The notes: generated from the letters alone by a model not told the origin. DNA of 64,000 nt from Bacteroidales bacterium (GCA_016292015.1 JAEEZY010000023.1:22616-86615); one strand, 5' to 3'. Shown: positions 8,832-19,164, counted from the stretch's first letter. Numbers and translations: made by a program.

Positions 8832-10014
8832 GTTTGAACGTGCATATAATAAGGTTGTTAGGGCTCGTCTGGAGGAACCGAGAAAGTTTATCCAGATAGT
8901 TACTGGTCCTCGTCAGGTGGGGAAGACTACTCTTGTCAAACAGGTGTTGTCTGAGGTGAAAATCCAGTGGTTGATGTTTTCCGCCGACAATGTCCCAACT
9001 TCGCAGCGAGAGTGGATTTCGGAATGTTGGGAGGCTGCCCGCCGTAGGCTCCGCTTAGAGAATCTCGCTGAAATAATACTAGTGATTGACGAGGTTCAGA
9101 AGATAAAAGGATGGAGTGAAGTCGTAAAAAAACTTTGGGACGAGGATACTTTCAATGACACGCCCGTCAAGGTGCTTCTGCTCGGGTCATCTAGGGTTTT
9201 GCTGGAGCGTGGTTTGGCGGACTCCTTGGCTGGACGTTTTGAGACGATTAAAATGCCTCATTGGTCGTTTGGCGAGATGCGTGAGGCTTTCGGTTTCTCG
9301 TTGGATCAATATGTCTATTTTGGGGCATATCCGGCCGCAGCTGAATATATTGGCGACGAAGACCGATGGACAGAGTACATTCGTTCGTCCATAGTGGATG
9401 CGACTATCAATAAGGATGTCTTGGTCGATGCGGTTGTCAGCAAACCGGCGCTTTTGCGCCAGACGTTTGAATTGGCCGCTGCCTATTCCGGCGAGATTGT
9501 TTCTCTAACCAAGTTGATTGGACAACTGCAGGACGCCGGCAATACCACAACATTGTCATCATATCTGCGGTTGCTTGACGATAGCGGCTTGGTGTGTGGT
9601 TTGCAGAAATATTCGGTTGATAATAGTCGCAGACGTGCTTCTGTACCGAAATATCAGGTTTACAACAATGCGTTGAAGAGCGTTTTTTGTGGAGCCACAT
9701 TCAAAGAGGCTATGGAAGACCACAAGTTGTGGGGACATCTGTTTGAATCGGCTGTGGGTTGCCATATTGTCAACAGCTCGTTTGTCTATCGTATGCAGCC
9801 GTTCTATTGGCGAGACGGTAACGATGAGGTAGATTTTGTCGTTCAGTATGGAAAGAAGGTTGTCGGGATAGAGGTGAAGTCCAATTATGAGAGATACAAT
9901 CAAGGGCTTGCTGTATTTCGTGACCGTTTCAAGCCACAAACTGCCTTTATTGTCGGATACGAGGGGTATCCGGCGGATGGCTTTCTTTCGGCTGATATAC
10001 GCGGGTTGTTCTAA
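8830..10014 (+). CDS. AAA-family ATPase with DUF4143 C-terminal domain
   Basis: A 394-residue P-loop ATPase of the AAA_14/DUF4143 type. Walker A is GPRQVGKTT (residues 26-34), Walker B is LVIDEVQ (about 84-90), and the LLLGSSRVLLERGLADSLAGRFE stretch is the typical sensor/SLAGR segment of this family. The C-terminal half holds the DUF4143 region, including a PD-(D/E)xK-like patch NDEVDFVVQYGKKVVGIEVKS that recurs in these proteins. Biological role is unsettled; family members are abundant, often multicopy and strain-variable. Here it stands alone with its own promoter and an unusual repeat-filled leader, followed by a 460-bp gene-free interval. Confidence 0.85.
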   Translation: MFERAYNKVVRARLEEPRKFIQIVTGPRQVGKTTLVKQVLSEVKIQWLMFSADNVPTSQREWISECWEAARRRLRLENLAEIILVIDEVQKIKGWSEVVKKLWDEDTFNDTPVKVLLLGSSRVLLERGLADSLAGRFETIKMPHWSFGEMREAFGFSLDQYVYFGAYPAAAEYIGDEDRWTEYIRSSIVDATINKDVLVDAVVSKPALLRQTFELAAAYSGEIVSLTKLIGQLQDAGNTTTLSSYLRLLDDSGLVCGLQKYSVDNSRRRASVPKYQVYNNALKSVFCGATFKEAMEDHKLWGHLFESAVGCHIVNSSFVYRMQPFYWRDGNDEVDFVVQYGKKVVGIEVKSNYERYNQGLAVFRDRFKPQTAFIVGYEGYPADGFLSADIRGLF

Positions 10015-10289
10015 CCTTCGTTTTATTAACCATTCCTATCACCTGACTTTCGTCATCACAAGAGACGAAAACCGTCAGTGACTGTTTCATGGGAATAATC
10101 AGTCAATAGAGGGTCTAATTGGTCAGTAGCTATTTTGTTGAAAACTTTTTCGGCGTTGCTCACGGTTTTGCAAAATTTGTGCAACAAATTATAGCAAAGG
10201 GGCAAACTTTTTTAAGTCGGGAGATGTAAGGCGTGCAAATTGTTTAGCGGGCGAATTTTGGCATGAAAAGAAAAAAATCGTCTTAATAT
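10015..10289. other. gene-free interval with two hairpins
   Basis: No plausible gene was seen. A hairpin at 10043-10078 pairs TTTCGTC (10048-10054) with GACGAAA (10064-10070), flanked by CTGAC/GTCAG; it may end the ATPase transcript although no T-run follows. A second perfect hairpin is AATTTGT (10174-10180), loop GCA, ACAAATT (10184-10190). The rest is AT-rich. Confidence 0.45.
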
Positions 10290-10320
10290 TTGGAAGTTAG
10301 TAAAATAGTTTGTATCTTTG
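10290..10320 (+). promoter_or_regulatory. Bacteroidota-type promoter upstream of the first T9SS surface protein
   Basis: TTG at 10290-10292, 20-bp spacer, TATCTTTG at 10313-10320. It gives a leader of about 150 bases before the start codon region at 10475-10490. Confidence 0.7.
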
Positions 10321-10474
10321 GTGCGTCGAAATAGTATGTGGGAGTGTTGTGTGGTGGGTGTCCGAAAGTGCGTAATAACGTGGCTTTTGGCGTGCGATGG
10401 GGATGATATATATATATGCTTAAAAACTTGTAAAAAACATAAATCTGCAATCCACATAACCCAAAATAAGTCCT

Positions 10475-13400
10475 ATGGAATCGAACAGTATGAGAAAACT
10501 TGGTTGTAAAACGGTTGGTTTGTTGTTGGTGATGCTGTCGTACATGATGTGCAATGTGTCACAGGTTGAAGCGGCGTGTTCCAACAAAACCTGTGGTACA
10601 GGAACCTCAACGCTCAATGGTACCCCAGTGAACAACTACTACAACTATTCCTATACCCAGTTGTTGTTCATGGCTAATGAGATAAACGTGGCAGGTGGAA
10701 CCATTGAGAAGATTGGCTTCCAGTATGGCTACAGTACAGCGATGACCGCTAAAACCAATGTGAAGATCTATATGGCCAACACCTCGAAGACTTCTTTCGC
10801 AAACGGTACTGATTGGGTCCTATCTGGTTTAAGTTTGGTTTACAGCGGTTCTCTCAACTGTTCTGGCAACGGTCAGTGGAATGATTTCACTCTTACCGCT
10901 CCTTTCGATTATACTGGTGGCAACCTCTTGGTCGTTATAGATGACAATTCGGGCAATTACAATAGTTCTTCATACGTTTTCAGATACACAGAAACAACAG
11001 GCAATACGGTTTTGAGAACGCAAAGTGACGGAACCTACTATTCGCATGCTGGCGGAACCACTCCTGGTAGTGGTTCTTATGGCAACCAGCGTTGCAATAC
11101 TCGTTTCTGTATCACACCTTGTTCGGGTCACCGATCTGGAACCTTTGCCTTCAACCCCTCAACGGTAAATTACAACTATGTGGTTGGAAGCGGTGACTTC
11201 GTTGAGCCGTCGCTTGTTAACACTCTTTCTCCTGCAGGTACCGTCACCTACACCTCTTCCAATACGGCTGTTGCAACAGTGAACGCCACTACAGGTGCTG
11301 TCACCTTCACGGGATTGGAGGGTGATGTGACAATTTTTGCCGTCTCTTCGTCGGGAAACTATTGTAACGAGCGGGCCTCCTATAATATCAGTGTTAGCGA
11401 CAACTGTGTGAAGATTGGAACAGGTACATCTACAACATCATCAACACCATTGTCAACGGGTTGGAAAAATTCATACGACCAGATTATATACACGCCAGAA
11501 GAGGTGGGTATCGGTATGATTAATATGATTGGATTCCAAAGTACTGGTTCGAACTCTGTAGCGCGTCAAGTAGATATATACATGGGAGAGACGACACAGT
11601 CGTCATTTGCTTCGACTACGGATTGGGTGCCTTATGAGAATCTCTCGCATGTTTATTCTGGTACTTGGAATATTACTTCAGGATGGAATATGTTCCCTGT
11701 AAATTTCTTGTACACAGGTATGGGTAATCTTGTGATTGCAATCGATTGCGGAGCTACAACTTACACCACGTCGTATTTCAGCTACACTTCGACCACGGAT
11801 TATATGACGATATATGCGTACAGCGATACATACGATCCGGTGCCAGCGACAATAGAAAGTTATCAGGGCTCCAAAAGCCGACTACAGTATCGTCCCAACA
11901 CCAAGATATGTATCGATGCATGTACTATACGTCCGACTGTAGAGTTCGAAAACACTATGGCAATGTGCTATCAGGGTAGCAACTGTCCGATGCTTCCTCT
12001 GACAAACACCTCCTCGGGTACTGTACATTATACATCTTCCGACGAAACGATAGCAACTATAGATAACGATGGTAATATCACAACTTTGGAAAGAGGCGAG
12101 ACAACTATAGAAGTCTTCGTAGATATGGATGGCAATGTATGCCCTGCGAAAGCGTCGTATGTGTTGCAGGTGGTCTGTCCGGCCCTTATTCCTTCGGCAG
12201 AGAGTGTCTCCATGTGTGAGGGGGGCACTGTAACGCTCAACGCCTCCACAGCAGGCGGAGGCGATTTGGAATGGTTCGATGCTGTCGATGCGACGACACC
12301 TGTTCATACCGGGGACTCATATACTATCAATGCCGACCACTCAACCACCTATTTCGTTGCAACATACAATGATGAATATGACTGCGCCAGTTCTCGTGTG
12401 CCGGCATACGTCAATGTGTTTGACTTGGCATACGAGAGTACTACACAAAATATATCGGGATATGTTGGAGTTGCGATGTATGGCTATCCTCCTACGGGAA
12501 GCACCTCAGGTACCTCATACTCGGCAACGGGCATGCCCGCGTGGATGACACTTAACCCCGATGGGTCGTTCAATGGCACTCCAACTGCCGCTGGCAGCGG
12601 CTCGTTTACGATAACAGCCACAAACGGAAGTTGTTCAAAGACCATTACAATAAACTGGACGGTTGTGGCAAACAACCTGACTTGTTGCGACCCCGATGCT
12701 TTCTATCTGTTCAAAAATGGAGACCCGTTGCCTATACGTAAGGACGATGACGGTTTCTATTATATAAATGTGTGTAAAGATGATCCTACAACATTTAGAA
12801 TCCAGCCTCTTGCCAACTGTTCAGGTTACACATATAACTGGAGATTGGCTTCGTCAACAGGCGGTTTGTTGGTTGAACAAACAGGTGCAACTTTCACCTA
12901 CACATACGACCGTGCGATGGGATACAATATGACCCTGACGGTCAACAAGGGCAATCCCAACTCATGTACTGTAGCCTTCCCAATCCGTATTAGGGTGGCT
13001 GGAGTGTTCCAGGTCGCCACTCGACCTTCGTTCGATTTGTGCAAGGGAGAGCCCTTTAATATATATGTGTCGTCAGATGGTATCGGATCGGTAGATGTGG
13101 TGAGACCTAACGGAGGATCGGCTACTACATTGGGTGTGCCTGACACAGTGTGGCTTCCCGATGGTGTACCTTGCAATGGAACCTGCTTCTTCCGTTCATG
13201 TGTGACTTTCTCTGATTTCTCGACAGGAGCAACTATTCGAGATGAAAACGACCTGCTGTATGTCTTGCTTAATATTGAGCACTCATTTATAGGAGATATA
13301 TACATTGCCTTGTCATGTCCTAATGGTCAGCGTTCAGTGATTTTGCCTCAGAGTGGTAACGGATCGGCAAACTGCCGAAGCGAAATACCTACAGGGTATG

Positions 13401-16400
13401 ATTCTTGGCCAGGAGAAACCTCCAACACGAGTTATGATTTCGGTATATCAGGATCGGGATATTCATCGGATTGTAACTCACAAAGTACGATAGGTACAGG
13501 TTGGAACTATATCTGGTCGAATAATACTGTCCGTGGCTATGAGTACGCCGGCGGTACGTATGGATATATCTATGAGTCGGCAAATGTTGGGCACGATAAT
13601 TCTTCATCAATCGATTCTTCCCACTATGCAGATATGTCTCAGATTTATCATCCAATGGAGTCGTTCGCCAATCTGGTGGGTTGCCCGTTGAATGGCACGT
13701 GGTGTATAGAGGTCGTTGACGGATGGGGAATAGACGATGGTAATATTTTTAACTGGGAACTTGGTTTGAATGAAGAACTATTGCCAGACAGCTGGACATA
13801 TTCTGTTGATGTTGACTCGGCATGGGTGGATTGTAACTGGAATACGACCAAGGCTGGTGTTTATATGGAAATAACTCCGCCAGACGATTTCGTGGGAACT
13901 ACTACGTGTGATTTGAATTTGCTCGATGAATATGGGTGCATAAGCCACTATGCTAATATTGTTACGGTCACGATGAATCCGACAGTGGGAAACACTGATA
14001 TTGTGACTGAATGTGACTCTTATACATGGGCGAGGACGGGTGAGACTTATACTGTGGGTGACACTATCATTGATAACCAGCTGACCGATCATGGCTGCCC
14101 TGATAGGGACACGCTGATACTCACATTGAATTACACTCATTATGACACTGTGAATGAGAATGCATGCCAGTCGTACCATTGGGATATAACCAATCAGGAC
14201 TACACGACCTCCACATCGGTTACGGAGACCCTTACGGGGCAGGCTGTGGGCGGCTGCGACAGCATTGTTACGCTGAACTTGGAGATATTGCCAGAGTTGA
14301 CGACAACGAAAGACACGGCGGTATGTCCGATAACATTCCCGTTTGACTGGAACGGAGCGCACTTTACGGAGGCGGGGACGCAGGTGCTGAATCTGCAGAC
14401 GGCAGGCGGGTGCGATAGTATTGTTACGCTGACGGTCACGGCACTGTCGAAGCCAGAAGTCAATCTGGGCAATCCTTCTACGGCCAACGGATGTCCGATA
14501 CCGACCACTCAGAACTATGTGGTGACTACTAATGTTTCGGGCGGAACTGCTCCGTTTACGTACGCATGGACGGGTAGTTACACTGGTGACGCACAAAATG
14601 CCACCATACCAGGCACGGGTACTTGTGGGGATTTCTCTGTGGAGGTTATAGTTACCGATGCCAATGGTTGTATGGATACTGCCAGCACGAGTTTCTCGGC
14701 TATCGATGTGGAGGCGCCTACGTTCAATAGCCCTATAACAACGACGGCGGCTGTATTGTCGGGCAACAACTGTGTGTATCTTGTGCCAGACATAATAGCT
14801 ATGGTGCAGCCTCAAGACAACTGTGGCATAGCGTCGCAGGTTCAGACGCCTACGGCCAATTCGCAGATAACGGGTGAGACGGATGTGACAGTGGTTGTCA
14901 CCGACGCATGCGGCAACATGGATTCCATAACAGTGCATTTGACGGTTCCTGCCACAGTGGAGGCTGAAATAGAACATACGGATGTGGCCTGCAACGGAGG
15001 ACACGATGGAGTGGTGAATGTGTTCAATGTCACAGGTGGCAGCGGTGGATACCATTATGCATGGTCGGCCGCAGGTGGAGGCAGCAGCAGCGGCATGGGC
15101 GATGTAGCAACCATTACAGGTTGTACGGCCGGAGTCTATACGGTAGTTGTATCGGACGCAAACGGATGCTCGGTGACGCTGAACGACACGATTAACGAGT
15201 CGAGCGACATGGTGTTGGTGTTGACGGCAGACACTGTCCAGTGCTACAATACTGCAACAGGACGTATTACTATTACAACGCTGACAGGTGGCACTGGAGT
15301 ATATAGTGAATATAACTGGAGCAACGGAGAACATTCCTCAATCGGTATAGAAAACCTGATGCCGGGGCAGTATTCGCTAACGGTCATCGACGATGCAAAC
15401 TGCCGTATCACTGCATCGGCAACGGTTCTGAACAGGACTCAGCTGGTGGTGTCGCCCGCAGGAAGTGTGAACACGCTATGTTACGGTTCGGCGGATGGTT
15501 CGGCATCGGTGACAGCGGTTGGAGGTGTGACACCTTATACTTTTGTAAGGTCGGATACCGACACGAACACTACGGGAACATTTGAGTCGTTGGCTTCTGG
15601 CAGCTATCAGGTACAGGTGATAGATGCAAAGGGATGTACGAACACAACCACCGTTACGGTTGGGCAGCCCGCGTTGTTGCAGTTGCAGGAGACCATGTCG
15701 GCCCACCAGAATGTGGATTGCTATGGCAATTCGACAGGCGGTGTGACGGTTGCGGCCTACGGTGGCACTCCACAATATACATACGAACTCAACGGTGTTA
15801 CAAACAACTCGGGAGTTTTTGCAAGTCAGCTGGCAGAGGGGACCTATACGGTCAATGTTACGGACAATAACAACTGTACGGCGCAGACGACGGTTACAAT
15901 CACGCAGCCCACGCTTCTGCAGATTAGCGCGACTCATGAAAACCTGAGATGCAAACAGGACGGGTCGGGCTCGATTGACTTGACTGTGATGGGTGGTACC
16001 TCCCCCTATTCATACCAGTGGCGGTATAACAACGTCAACTACGCAACAACGCAAGATGTGACGGGCGTAATGGCTGGGGAATATACTGTCATTGTTACGG
16101 ACAACAACGGATGTCCACACGACACGACCATCACGGTGACGGAGCCAGAAGGAATGGTGCTGACGATGAGCGACCCTGCAACAATCTGTCTGCACGATTC
16201 GGCAGATATATCTGCTACGATACAGGACGGTACGGGTACGCCGCCGTACCGTTTCTCATGGAGCAACGGACACACCAACAACGGAGTAAACACCGACCAA
16301 CAGACAGTGACTCCCAATAGTACGACGACATACACGGTGAATGTGCTGGATGATGCCGACTGCCCGATGACCGGTCAGGTGACGGTGACAGTGAAATATC

Positions 16401-17332
16401 CTACCACAGGTATAGACAACCAGAGAGCATGTGACAGCTATGTGTGGCCGACCAACGGTGCCGAATACACGGCAAGCACCAGTGCGCCGATGGTGAGCAC
16501 GCTGACCAATGCAGCGGGGTGCGACAGCACGGCAATATTGCATCTGGTGGTAGTGTACAGTTCGGAAGGAGTTGATCATCAAACTGCTTGTGACAAGTAT
16601 GTGTGGCCGCTCGACGGACAGTCATACATAGCCTCGACCAACACGCCAAGCGTGGTGTTGCAAAACGCTAACAGTGTGGGATGCGACAGCACCGTGACGC
16701 TCGACTTGACAATCAACAGCAGCACTACCACGCACGACACAGACATGGTGTTGTGTGAGAATGACGACCCGTATATATGGAACGGCACGCCATACAGTGC
16801 AAACGGTACTTATGAAGTTCACCTGCACACATCGCACGGCTGCGACTCGACGGTGTGGTTCAAGCTCACGGTATATGACACCAACCATACCTATATCTAT
16901 GACACATGTATGGTGAAGGAACTGCCGTGGAGCTGGGGTGGACGTTCATATCCGACTCCTGTCACGGACGACCTGTTCAGCTTGCAGAACGTCTATGGGT
17001 GCGACTCGCTGGTGTATTACAATCTTGAAGCAGTGTTCGATTGTGCCGAGTTTTTGCAGTTTCCGAGTGTGGTGACGCCCAACGGCGACGGCCTGAACGA
17101 TATTTTCCACATAGTAGGGTTGATTGAGGAAGCTTGCTATCCTCTGAACAAGCTTACTATATATAATCGCTGGGGCGCGAAGGTGTATGAGGTGGCAAAC
17201 ATCGACGAGGAGAGTGACTTCTGGGATCCCGCAGCCGAGCGCATACCGGCAGGCACGTACTATTTCCGCTTTGACGGAGACGGATTCAAGGGACATGTGG
17301 AGCGTAAAGGAGTGGTGGAAGTGGTAAGATAG
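10475..17332 (+). CDS. giant T9SS type B-sorted cell-surface protein with SprB-like repeats
   Basis: A 2285-residue exported protein. The signal peptide probably begins at the second Met (10490, MRKLGCK...) and ends near VEA. Modules seen in order: an N-terminal beta domain (PVNNYYNYSYTQLLFMANEI, about 35-215), a BIG2-like Ig domain, a second copy of the beta domain (about 310-480), another BIG2, Ig-like domains, a proprotein-convertase P-domain-like region (about 900-1100), cysteine repeats of the type CDSYTW...GCDSIVTL, a HYR-like domain (PQDNCG...VVVTDACGN), about five SprB-like repeats (CYG...GGTPPY...VTDNNGC), more CDSYxW repeats, and a C-terminal type B sorting domain (FPSVVTPNGDGLNDIF...IYNRWG). 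T9SS carries such proteins across the outer membrane and attaches them to the surface. Likely an adhesin; ligand unknown. Confidence 0.9.
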   Translation: MESNSMRKLGCKTVGLLLVMLSYMMCNVSQVEAACSNKTCGTGTSTLNGTPVNNYYNYSYTQLLFMANEINVAGGTIEKIGFQYGYSTAMTAKTNVKIYMANTSKTSFANGTDWVLSGLSLVYSGSLNCSGNGQWNDFTLTAPFDYTGGNLLVVIDDNSGNYNSSSYVFRYTETTGNTVLRTQSDGTYYSHAGGTTPGSGSYGNQRCNTRFCITPCSGHRSGTFAFNPSTVNYNYVVGSGDFVEPSLVNTLSPAGTVTYTSSNTAVATVNATTGAVTFTGLEGDVTIFAVSSSGNYCNERASYNISVSDNCVKIGTGTSTTSSTPLSTGWKNSYDQIIYTPEEVGIGMINMIGFQSTGSNSVARQVDIYMGETTQSSFASTTDWVPYENLSHVYSGTWNITSGWNMFPVNFLYTGMGNLVIAIDCGATTYTTSYFSYTSTTDYMTIYAYSDTYDPVPATIESYQGSKSRLQYRPNTKICIDACTIRPTVEFENTMAMCYQGSNCPMLPLTNTSSGTVHYTSSDETIATIDNDGNITTLERGETTIEVFVDMDGNVCPAKASYVLQVVCPALIPSAESVSMCEGGTVTLNASTAGGGDLEWFDAVDATTPVHTGDSYTINADHSTTYFVATYNDEYDCASSRVPAYVNVFDLAYESTTQNISGYVGVAMYGYPPTGSTSGTSYSATGMPAWMTLNPDGSFNGTPTAAGSGSFTITATNGSCSKTITINWTVVANNLTCCDPDAFYLFKNGDPLPIRKDDDGFYYINVCKDDPTTFRIQPLANCSGYTYNWRLASSTGGLLVEQTGATFTYTYDRAMGYNMTLTVNKGNPNSCTVAFPIRIRVAGVFQVATRPSFDLCKGEPFNIYVSSDGIGSVDVVRPNGGSATTLGVPDTVWLPDGVPCNGTCFFRSCVTFSDFSTGATIRDENDLLYVLLNIEHSFIGDIYIALSCPNGQRSVILPQSGNGSANCRSEIPTGYDSWPGETSNTSYDFGISGSGYSSDCNSQSTIGTGWNYIWSNNTVRGYEYAGGTYGYIYESANVGHDNSSSIDSSHYADMSQIYHPMESFANLVGCPLNGTWCIEVVDGWGIDDGNIFNWELGLNEELLPDSWTYSVDVDSAWVDCNWNTTKAGVYMEITPPDDFVGTTTCDLNLLDEYGCISHYANIVTVTMNPTVGNTDIVTECDSYTWARTGETYTVGDTIIDNQLTDHGCPDRDTLILTLNYTHYDTVNENACQSYHWDITNQDYTTSTSVTETLTGQAVGGCDSIVTLNLEILPELTTTKDTAVCPITFPFDWNGAHFTEAGTQVLNLQTAGGCDSIVTLTVTALSKPEVNLGNPSTANGCPIPTTQNYVVTTNVSGGTAPFTYAWTGSYTGDAQNATIPGTGTCGDFSVEVIVTDANGCMDTASTSFSAIDVEAPTFNSPITTTAAVLSGNNCVYLVPDIIAMVQPQDNCGIASQVQTPTANSQITGETDVTVVVTDACGNMDSITVHLTVPATVEAEIEHTDVACNGGHDGVVNVFNVTGGSGGYHYAWSAAGGGSSSGMGDVATITGCTAGVYTVVVSDANGCSVTLNDTINESSDMVLVLTADTVQCYNTATGRITITTLTGGTGVYSEYNWSNGEHSSIGIENLMPGQYSLTVIDDANCRITASATVLNRTQLVVSPAGSVNTLCYGSADGSASVTAVGGVTPYTFVRSDTDTNTTGTFESLASGSYQVQVIDAKGCTNTTTVTVGQPALLQLQETMSAHQNVDCYGNSTGGVTVAAYGGTPQYTYELNGVTNNSGVFASQLAEGTYTVNVTDNNNCTAQTTVTITQPTLLQISATHENLRCKQDGSGSIDLTVMGGTSPYSYQWRYNNVNYATTQDVTGVMAGEYTVIVTDNNGCPHDTTITVTEPEGMVLTMSDPATICLHDSADISATIQDGTGTPPYRFSWSNGHTNNGVNTDQQTVTPNSTTTYTVNVLDDADCPMTGQVTVTVKYPTTGIDNQRACDSYVWPTNGAEYTASTSAPMVSTLTNAAGCDSTAILHLVVVYSSEGVDHQTACDKYVWPLDGQSYIASTNTPSVVLQNANSVGCDSTVTLDLTINSSTTTHDTDMVLCENDDPYIWNGTPYSANGTYEVHLHTSHGCDSTVWFKLTVYDTNHTYIYDTCMVKELPWSWGGRSYPTPVTDDLFSLQNVYGCDSLVYYNLEAVFDCAEFLQFPSVVTPNGDGLNDIFHIVGLIEEACYPLNKLTIYNRWGAKVYEVANIDEESDFWDPAAERIPAGTYYFRFDGDGFKGHVERKGVVEVVR

Positions 17333-17480
17333 TAGGTGGACACAGGTCGGTGGAAGGCAACAAACCATCTTCCGACCTTTTCAGCAAAGTGTAGCTTTCG
17401 AACGTTTAAATATATCAACAAACAACAGGTCAACGGGTAAACGTTTTTGTGAGAAAAAGTCGAGAATGAGAAAAAAACAA

Positions 17481-17488
17481 TATCTTTG
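17481..17488 (+). promoter_or_regulatory. -7 promoter box of the short T9SS protein gene
   Basis: TATCTTTG at 17481-17488. No TTG at the ideal 19-21 base distance was found; the closest TTG is 31 bases upstream (17447-17449). Transcription would start near 17495, about 17 bases before the first possible ATG. Confidence 0.5.
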
Positions 17489-17511
17489 CGGAAGAAAGGA
17501 AACAAGGAATA

Positions 17512-18549
17512 ATGACGTTAAACGTTGAGAGAGAGATGATAAGACGAGTCTTGGTGCGGCTGGCAATGCTTGTGGTGTTCTTTATTGCCGCCGTTGCCGT
17601 GGAGGCGAAGAGACCTATGGCAGACGGTCTGCATGGTGGCGACACGATGGCTGTGGAGTGTGACAGTTTCACGTGGTATGGCACTACATATACCGAGACG
17701 TGCGAAGTGACGCATATATTTCCAGGAGCTTCATTCGACGGTTCGGACAGTGTGGTGACAATGCATCTAGTAATAGTTGCATCCAATACGGTGGAAGACA
17801 CGCAAACGGCATGTGATAGTTATTTATGGACGGCTAATAATGCGGAGTACAGGCGGAGCAGCAGGTCAACGGCAGTGTTGACGAACGCAGACGGATGCGA
17901 CAGCGTGGTGACACTCAATCTCACCATCAATTATTCAGACACAGTGGATATGGATACGGGAGAGGTGTGTATGGGGGTGGAGTATGAGTGGCGAGACACG
18001 GTGTTTACGGAAGCCGGCACCTACAGGTACGCTGTGCCCAACGAAGTGGGGTGTGACTCGTTGTGGATGATGACGCTTATAGTGCATGACACCTTGGATG
18101 TGACGGTTGACGACACGTGTGCTTACAAGGACCTGCCGTGGACTTACGGGGATCGAGTGTATGAGGATTCGGTAAGGAACGACATCTTCAATTTGAAGAG
18201 CCTGTATGGATGCGATTCGACGGTGCATTACAATTTGACGGTGGTGTGGCGGTGTGATGCATTTCTGCAGTTTCCGAGTGTTGTGACGCCTAACGGCGAT
18301 GGCATAAACGACCGTTTCGTCATAGCCAACCTGATAGACGAAGGGTGCTATCCACACAACCACTTGAGCATATACAACCGGTGGGGATGGTTGATGTATG
18401 ACAGAGAGAACATAAGTGAGGATGAAGAGTTTTGGAATCCAGAGAATGCGTTGCCCGGCACCTATTTCTTCAGGTTCGAAGGATACGGCTTCAGCGACAA
18501 GATGGAGCGCAGAGGGTCGTTCGAGATACTGAAGAACCCCAGTAAATAA
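17512..18549 (+). CDS. short T9SS type B-sorted surface protein, mini-paralogue of its neighbours
   Basis: A 345-residue protein. The signal peptide most naturally begins at the second Met (17536, MIRRVLVRLAML...) and ends near AVEA, so the start may be 17536. After it come an abbreviated cysteine repeat (VECDSFTWYGTTYTE), then full ones (ACDSYLWTANNAEYRR...GCDSVVTLNLTI; CMGVEYEWRD...GCDSLWMMTLIV), the pre-sorting module DTCAYKDLPWTYGDRVY, and the type B sorting domain (FPSVVTPNGDGINDRF...IYNRWG). This equals the C-terminal quarter of the two giant neighbours with all Ig, HYR and SprB-like domains absent. It may arise from internal deletion of a giant copy, or be a minimal anchoring unit. Own promoter box just upstream. 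Confidence 0.85.
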   Translation: MTLNVEREMIRRVLVRLAMLVVFFIAAVAVEAKRPMADGLHGGDTMAVECDSFTWYGTTYTETCEVTHIFPGASFDGSDSVVTMHLVIVASNTVEDTQTACDSYLWTANNAEYRRSSRSTAVLTNADGCDSVVTLNLTINYSDTVDMDTGEVCMGVEYEWRDTVFTEAGTYRYAVPNEVGCDSLWMMTLIVHDTLDVTVDDTCAYKDLPWTYGDRVYEDSVRNDIFNLKSLYGCDSTVHYNLTVVWRCDAFLQFPSVVTPNGDGINDRFVIANLIDEGCYPHNHLSIYNRWGWLMYDRENISEDEEFWNPENALPGTYFFRFEGYGFSDKMERRGSFEILKNPSK

Positions 18550-18591
18550 AGAACCCTGTTTTAATTGTTTTTTTCATTGGTTTTTGACGCG

Positions 18592-18617
18592 GCGGCGGAA
18601 TGGAGACATTCCGCCGC
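18592..18617 (+). terminator. GC-rich hairpin after the short T9SS gene
   Basis: Perfect 11-bp stem GCGGCGGAATG (18592-18602) with 18607-18617, closed by a GAGA (GNRA-type) tetraloop, 43 bases after the stop. The downstream T-tract is weak (TGTTGGTTT). Confidence 0.65.
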
Positions 18618-18769
18618 TGTTGGTTTCAGATTGCGAAAGTGTGCGAAAAAGGTGAATTTTTTTGCTTATCTGCTTTATGTGACATATAGCAGACAATTGC
18701 CCACTGCCCACAGACTGCTCGTTTCATCCCTGATTTGTCTTACATTCGTCCCTCTTACCTTGAATCGGG

Positions 18770-18835
18770 CTCTTACTTTTCTCTTACTTTTGTCTTACAT
18801 TTGTCTTACTTTTCTCTTAGCCTGCTCTTAAGTTG
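18770..18835. repeat. six 11-bp tandem repeats
   Basis: Units CTCTTACTTTT (18770-18780 and 18781-18791), GTCTTACATTT, GTCTTACTTTT, CTCTTAGCCTG and CTCTTAAGTTG run without gaps. Related, more degenerate units (GTCTTACATTC, CTCTTACC) lie just upstream from 18738. The spacer 18550-19133 has no convincing gene. Confidence 0.85.
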
Positions 18836-18860
18836 GATTTAGCTAGATGGTACTTCTTAT

Positions 18861-18893
18861 TAGGCTAGTGATAGGCTAGTACTAGGCTAGTGC
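18861..18893. repeat. three 11-bp tandem repeats, second family
   Basis: TAGGCTAGTGA, TAGGCTAGTAC, TAGGCTAGTGC at 18861, 18872 and 18883. Same period as the array 25 bases upstream but an unrelated unit sequence. Confidence 0.85.
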
Positions 18894-19164
18894 TTAATTT
18901 TATCTTACATCTGCCTTAGTCGTCGTTAGGTTTTATTTGGGTTGTTATTAGGTTGATAAGGATTTACTGGTAGTTCATCGATGGGATACCGATGGGTAAG
19001 GGAATGGAATTTGATTTGTTTTAATCTGTAAGTTTTATTTTTTAAAGGTTTGCTTTGCTTAAATTGTTGAAAGGTGTATAAAGGGTCATAAGCTTACCGA
19101 CCACTTTCAGCTGTCCATTGATTACTTTTTGATATGACGGTTTTACAGTATGGTTTTTTCTTTG

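Noticed and set aside
13778..15334. Minus-strand open frame of about 518 codons opposite the first giant T9SS gene
   Set aside because: It mirrors the repeat-rich, TAA-poor composition of the real gene; it lacks a signal or domain, is rich in Arg, His and Cys, and crosses module boundaries of the clear plus-strand protein. The same applies to 19920-21806 minus.
18565..18831. Open frame of 88 codons after the short T9SS gene
   Set aside because: It runs through a terminator-like hairpin and the 11-bp array and has no domain or signal of its own.
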